17,257 nucleotides of DNA, from the NCBI GenBank assembly GCA_964649825.1, contig CAZYQW010000128.1:1-17257 (forward strand). Direction: 5' to 3'. Positions 14,834-17,257 of the stretch are shown here, in pieces. Positions within the stretch are counted from its first letter, which is position 1. The number at the start of each line of letters is the position of its first letter. The stretch comes from CAZYQW01 sp964649825. Its GTDB lineage: Bacteria > Planctomycetota > B15-G4 > JADJEK01. The translations under genes were made by a program, and so were the position numbers. The notes under the pieces are model-generated. The model was not told the origin of the DNA and ran no database searches. It was given only the letters and a program-made list of their open reading frames with translations.

Positions 14834-14900
14834 CCAGTGAAGTAAGGAAGAGGCCAGAGGAAGCCGCGACGCTCTCCTCGAACGAGCTCGGCCGCCGGAT

Positions 14901-15066
14901 CTAGCCGCCCGTGGTGAAAGTGCTTTCGAAGCGAGGCGAGGTCATCGCGACCGAGATCGAGGCGCAGGACCGCAGGCGTACTGCCTGTCCGTCGAGGATC
15001 CTGCAACGAAGAGATCGGTCGCGAGGGCCCGCCGCAGCCGGAATGACTTTCACCACGGGCTGCTAG
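14901..15066 (+). repeat. Complete 166-bp palindromic repeat element (MITE-like)
   Basis: The element starts with CTAG (14901-14904) and ends with CTAG (15063-15066). The 21-base ends (14901-14921 and 15046-15066) are inverted repeats of each other with one mismatch. The shared core beside CTAG reads CCGCCCGTGGTGAAAGT at the left end. Interior pairs nest: 14946-14954 with 15015-15023 (9 bp), and 14964-14971 with 14997-15004 (8 bp with one mismatch). The centre can also form GGAC/GTCC plus AGGC/GCCT around the loop GTACT (14967-14990). It lies between convergent genes and is the inverted partner of the left-edge copy. CTAG at both ends would fit a short target duplication such as that of IS5-group transposases (YTAR-type targets), but no transposase is here, so the mobilising enzyme is inference. 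Confidence 0.85.
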
Positions 15067-15100
15067 CCCGCGCGCCCCACGATCGGCGCGTCCGCGCGGG
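15067..15100. terminator. GC-rich hairpin between convergent transcripts
   Basis: CCCGCGCG (15067-15074) pairs perfectly with CGCGCGGG (15093-15100) around an 18-base loop. It lies three bases after the stop codon of the minus-strand repeat-protein gene and directly abuts the 166-bp element. There is no T-tract on either strand, so as a terminator it is only plausible. Confidence 0.4.
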
Positions 15101-15103
15101 TAT

Positions 15104-17257
15104 CTACCGCCTCGCGCTCTCCTCACCGGCGTCCGCCACGAACCCTTGGACGAACAGAAGGTCCGGATCGATCACGAACGGACGCGCCAGCGAGTGGACG
15201 CGGTCGTCGTCGAACACGCCGGCCCGAGCGTACTGGACGTAGATCGCGTTGTCGCCCGGCGTGAGGTGCGCGTGGACGCGGACGTCGGTCGCGCCGCGTT
15301 GGACGAGCGTCTCCTGGAGCCGCCGGCAGACGGCCCACGGGTCGACGCGGATCTCGAAGTGGAGCCGCGGCATCGCCGGAGCGAGTCGCGCATTGATGCG
15401 CGCCATCTCGTCGCCGTTGAAGACCGGACCGATGACCCGGATCTTGTGGACGTGCGGCACGGTCTCGACGCGCAGCGACCCAGTCGGGATGTTCAGCTCG
15501 ATGAACGTCTTGAACTCGTTGGCGGTGAGCTGCATGAGCGTGGTGCGATCGATCAGGTCGAGCGACATCTGCTCCTGCTCCAACAGCCCCGACGCGTCCG
15601 CCATCCCCGGATCGGCCGTGGCCGACTCGATGAGCGACAGCGCGGCCAGCTCACGCTGAATGGTCGGGATACGAGTCATGGAGGTGGTCTCGCCCGTGCG
15701 CGCGAGCTCGACCATGACCCCGAGCTCGCCGATCAGCTCGCCGCGGCGGCGCGCGAGGGCGCTGCCCGAGGGCTCGCGAGTCTCGAGCTGAAGCAGCTCG
15801 CGCTGGATTCCGCCGATTCGATCGAGGACCGACACGTCGCCGGCGCCGATGCGGTCGGCGAGCGGCTCGAGCTCACGGATGAGCTCGGCGCGACGCGCGG
15901 CCGGGCTCGTGGCGAACCCCTTCGTCGCCCCCGCATTGTCTCCGGCCGCCACCGCCTCGCCGGCGGGAGCGAGCGTGCCTCCCTCCAGCATCGCGAGCTC
16001 GCGCTGGATCTCCCGGAGCCGGGCGATCGCCTCCGGGTCGCCGGCGGCCGCCCGCGCCGACAGGTCTTCCATCTCGCGGATCAACGCCGCACGACGGGCC
16101 GCGGCGCTGTCGTAGGACTCCGACTCCTCGAGATCCTTCAGGCGTTCGTGCACCTGGCGAAGGCGCGCGATCGCCGCCGCCTGCTGCCACTGCTGGGTGA
16201 CCTGGGCGGCTCGTTGCGTCAGCGCCGCCATTTCCGCCAGCAGAGCGCGACGCCGCGCCTCGGCCGAGTCGTCGTCTTCCTCGTCCTCGAGCTTCGCGAG
16301 GTCGGATTGGATTTCCACGAGGCGCGCGTTCGCCGCCTGGTCGCCGGCGCCGACGCGCTCCGCGACCTCGCCGAGCTCCTGGACGAGCTCGGCTCGACGG
16401 CCGGCGACGCTGTTTGCCTTCTCTTCGTCGTTGAGCTGCGCGAGCTCCTCGCGGATCTCGGCCATGCGTGCGATCGCGGCGGGGTCGCCGGCCGCGGCTC
16501 GCTCGGCGAGGCTGGCCATCTCGTCGACCAGCGCCGCGCGCCGTGCGGCGGTCGAGTTCGCGCCCTCCTCTTCGTCGAGCTGCGCGAGCTCGGCCTGGAT
16601 CTGGCGCATCCGCGCGATTGCGGCGGGATCGCCGTTCGCGGCGCGCTCGGCGAGGTCGTTCATCTCGGCGACGAGCGCGGCACGCCGCGCGTCGGTCTCC
16701 TGCGCGGCGTCTTCCGCGTCGATCTTGGCGAGCTCCTGCTGGATCTCGGCCATGCGCGCGATCGCGGCGGGGTCGCCGGCCGCCCCGCGGTCGGCGAGCT
16801 CGGCCATCTCGTCGACGAGCGCGGCGCGCCGCGCGACGGCGCCTTGGGCTGCTTCGTCGGCGTCGATCTTGGCGAGCTCCTGCTGGATCTCGGCGATGCG
16901 AGCGATGGCGGCGGGATCGCCGTTCGCGGCCCGTTCGGCCAGGCTCTCCATCTCGGCGACGAGGTTCGCGCGCTTCGCCGCCGCCTTTCCGGCCGCCTCT
17001 TCCTGATCGAGCTGCGCGAGCTCGGCCTGGATCTCCTGGAGGCGCTTCACGGCGGCGGGGTCGCCGGCCGCGGCGCGCTTCGCGAGGTCGTCCATCTCGG
17101 CCACGAGCGCGGCGCGACGGCTGGCGACGGACTCGCTCTTCTCTTCCGCGTCGAGCTGTGCGAGCTCGGCCTGGATCTCTTGGAGGCGCTTCACGGCGGC
17201 GGGGTCGCCGGCCGCGGCGCGCTTCGCGAGGTCGTCCATCTCGGCCACGAGCGCGGC
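15104..17257 (-). CDS. 48-residue helical repeat protein with an unrecognised C-terminal domain (partial, N-terminus beyond right edge)
   Basis: The frame is open to the right edge, giving 717 visible residues and a TAG at 15104-15106. It contains about ten units of typically 48 residues. Each unit opens RRAALV-x-EM, then L-x-x-RAAAGDPAAIAR, IQ-x-ELA-x-L/I-D, and an acidic/Ala linker. Charge and Leu spacing indicate paired helices or a coiled-coil rod. Units nearest the right edge are most alike; those towards the C-terminus degenerate and gain insertions. After the repeats comes a globular domain of about 170 residues. It runs from EQEQMSLDLIDRTTLMQLTA through FKTFIELNIPTGSLRVETV and HFEIRVDPWAVCRRLQETLV to PFVIDPDLLFVQGFVAD. 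I recognise no family for it. Apparent start codons near the edge lie inside a repeat and are not the real start. Function unknown; a structural or scaffold role is a guess. Confidence 0.85.
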   Translation of the reverse strand, partial: AALVAEMDDLAKRAAAGDPAAVKRLQEIQAELAQLDAEEKSESVASRRAALVAEMDDLAKRAAAGDPAAVKRLQEIQAELAQLDQEEAAGKAAAKRANLVAEMESLAERAANGDPAAIARIAEIQQELAKIDADEAAQGAVARRAALVDEMAELADRGAAGDPAAIARMAEIQQELAKIDAEDAAQETDARRAALVAEMNDLAERAANGDPAAIARMRQIQAELAQLDEEEGANSTAARRAALVDEMASLAERAAAGDPAAIARMAEIREELAQLNDEEKANSVAGRRAELVQELGEVAERVGAGDQAANARLVEIQSDLAKLEDEEDDDSAEARRRALLAEMAALTQRAAQVTQQWQQAAAIARLRQVHERLKDLEESESYDSAAARRAALIREMEDLSARAAAGDPEAIARLREIQRELAMLEGGTLAPAGEAVAAGDNAGATKGFATSPAARRAELIRELEPLADRIGAGDVSVLDRIGGIQRELLQLETREPSGSALARRRGELIGELGVMVELARTGETTSMTRIPTIQRELAALSLIESATADPGMADASGLLEQEQMSLDLIDRTTLMQLTANEFKTFIELNIPTGSLRVETVPHVHKIRVIGPVFNGDEMARINARLAPAMPRLHFEIRVDPWAVCRRLQETLVQRGATDVRVHAHLTPGDNAIYVQYARAGVFDDDRVHSLARPFVIDPDLLFVQGFVADAGEESARR
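15605..17257 (-). repeat. 144-bp tandem coding repeats
   Basis: Unit borders, taken at the codon for the first Arg of RRAALV, fall at 17119, 16975, 16831, 16687, 16543 and 16399 (144-bp period). After these come 16255 (159-bp unit), 16096 (201-bp unit) and 15895 (144 bp), then a degenerate last unit from 15751. A further partial unit reaches the window edge. The array probably continues to the right. Confidence 0.88.

Noticed and set aside
14911..15066. A 51-codon GTG-initiated frame inside the complete repeat element
   Set aside because: No ribosome binding site, and other frames in the element are equally open. Three differences between copies are too few to show coding selection.
17237..17248. 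ATG/GTG near the right edge as the start of the repeat protein
   Set aside because: Both lie within a repeat unit whose upstream residues (Ala-Ala-Leu) continue to the edge, so the gene starts outside the window.
15605..17257. The regular repeats as a CRISPR array
   Set aside because: The period is 144 bp, the repeats are contiguous without unique spacers, and they are translated in frame.

Overview
This is a GC-rich window (coding third positions are overwhelmingly G or C) from a bacterium with a Gram-negative type envelope. It encodes an outer-membrane secretin and a probable TPR lipoprotein. The families present (GT39-like and fused membrane/spermidine-synthase proteins, an HTTM-like pair, a Tad locus) are commonly seen in Acidobacteriota, Planctomycetota, Myxococcota and relatives. 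The sequence alone does not let me choose among these phyla. No tRNA, rRNA, CRISPR array or transposase gene is visible.

Left part (1-6036): a block of membrane-protein genes. A minus-strand GT39-like gene runs off the left edge, and its reading frame passes without a stop into a repeated element at 1-141. Divergent from it is a coupled pair (900-1547 and 1544-2467): a small membrane-anchored protein and an HTTM-like membrane protein. The second gene overlaps by 106 bp, tail to tail, with a minus-strand multi-pass membrane protein (2362-3915). Divergent from that one is a membrane protein fused to a spermidine-synthase-like domain (3982-6036).

Middle part (6053-14833): a compact Tad/Flp pilus locus in two divergent arms around a 355-361 bp control region. 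The minus arm has the secretin followed by a TadD-like TPR lipoprotein (stop and start overlap as TGATG). The plus arm has the CpaF/TadA ATPase, two tiny Flp-type pilins, an intrinsic terminator, an A24 prepilin peptidase, and three TadE/TadG-like (pseudo)pilins. In the usual scheme the peptidase trims the pilins, the ATPase drives assembly, the TPR lipoprotein helps place the secretin, and TadE/TadG-like proteins support the fibre. The inner-membrane platform (TadB/TadC), TadZ/CpaE and RcpC/CpaB are not in the window.

Right part (14834-17257): a 166-bp palindromic repeat (a second, inverted copy of the left-edge element, with 20/21-matching terminal inverted repeats and CTAG at both ends) sits between convergent genes. 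Beyond it a minus-strand gene encodes a long protein made of about ten 48-residue helical repeats plus an unrecognised C-terminal domain, and it runs off the right edge.

Main points for a second look: the repeated element, which adds exactly 54 codons and is stop-free in the frame of the gene it interrupts; the unusual features of the compact Tad locus; and the 48-residue repeat protein with near-identical neighbouring units.
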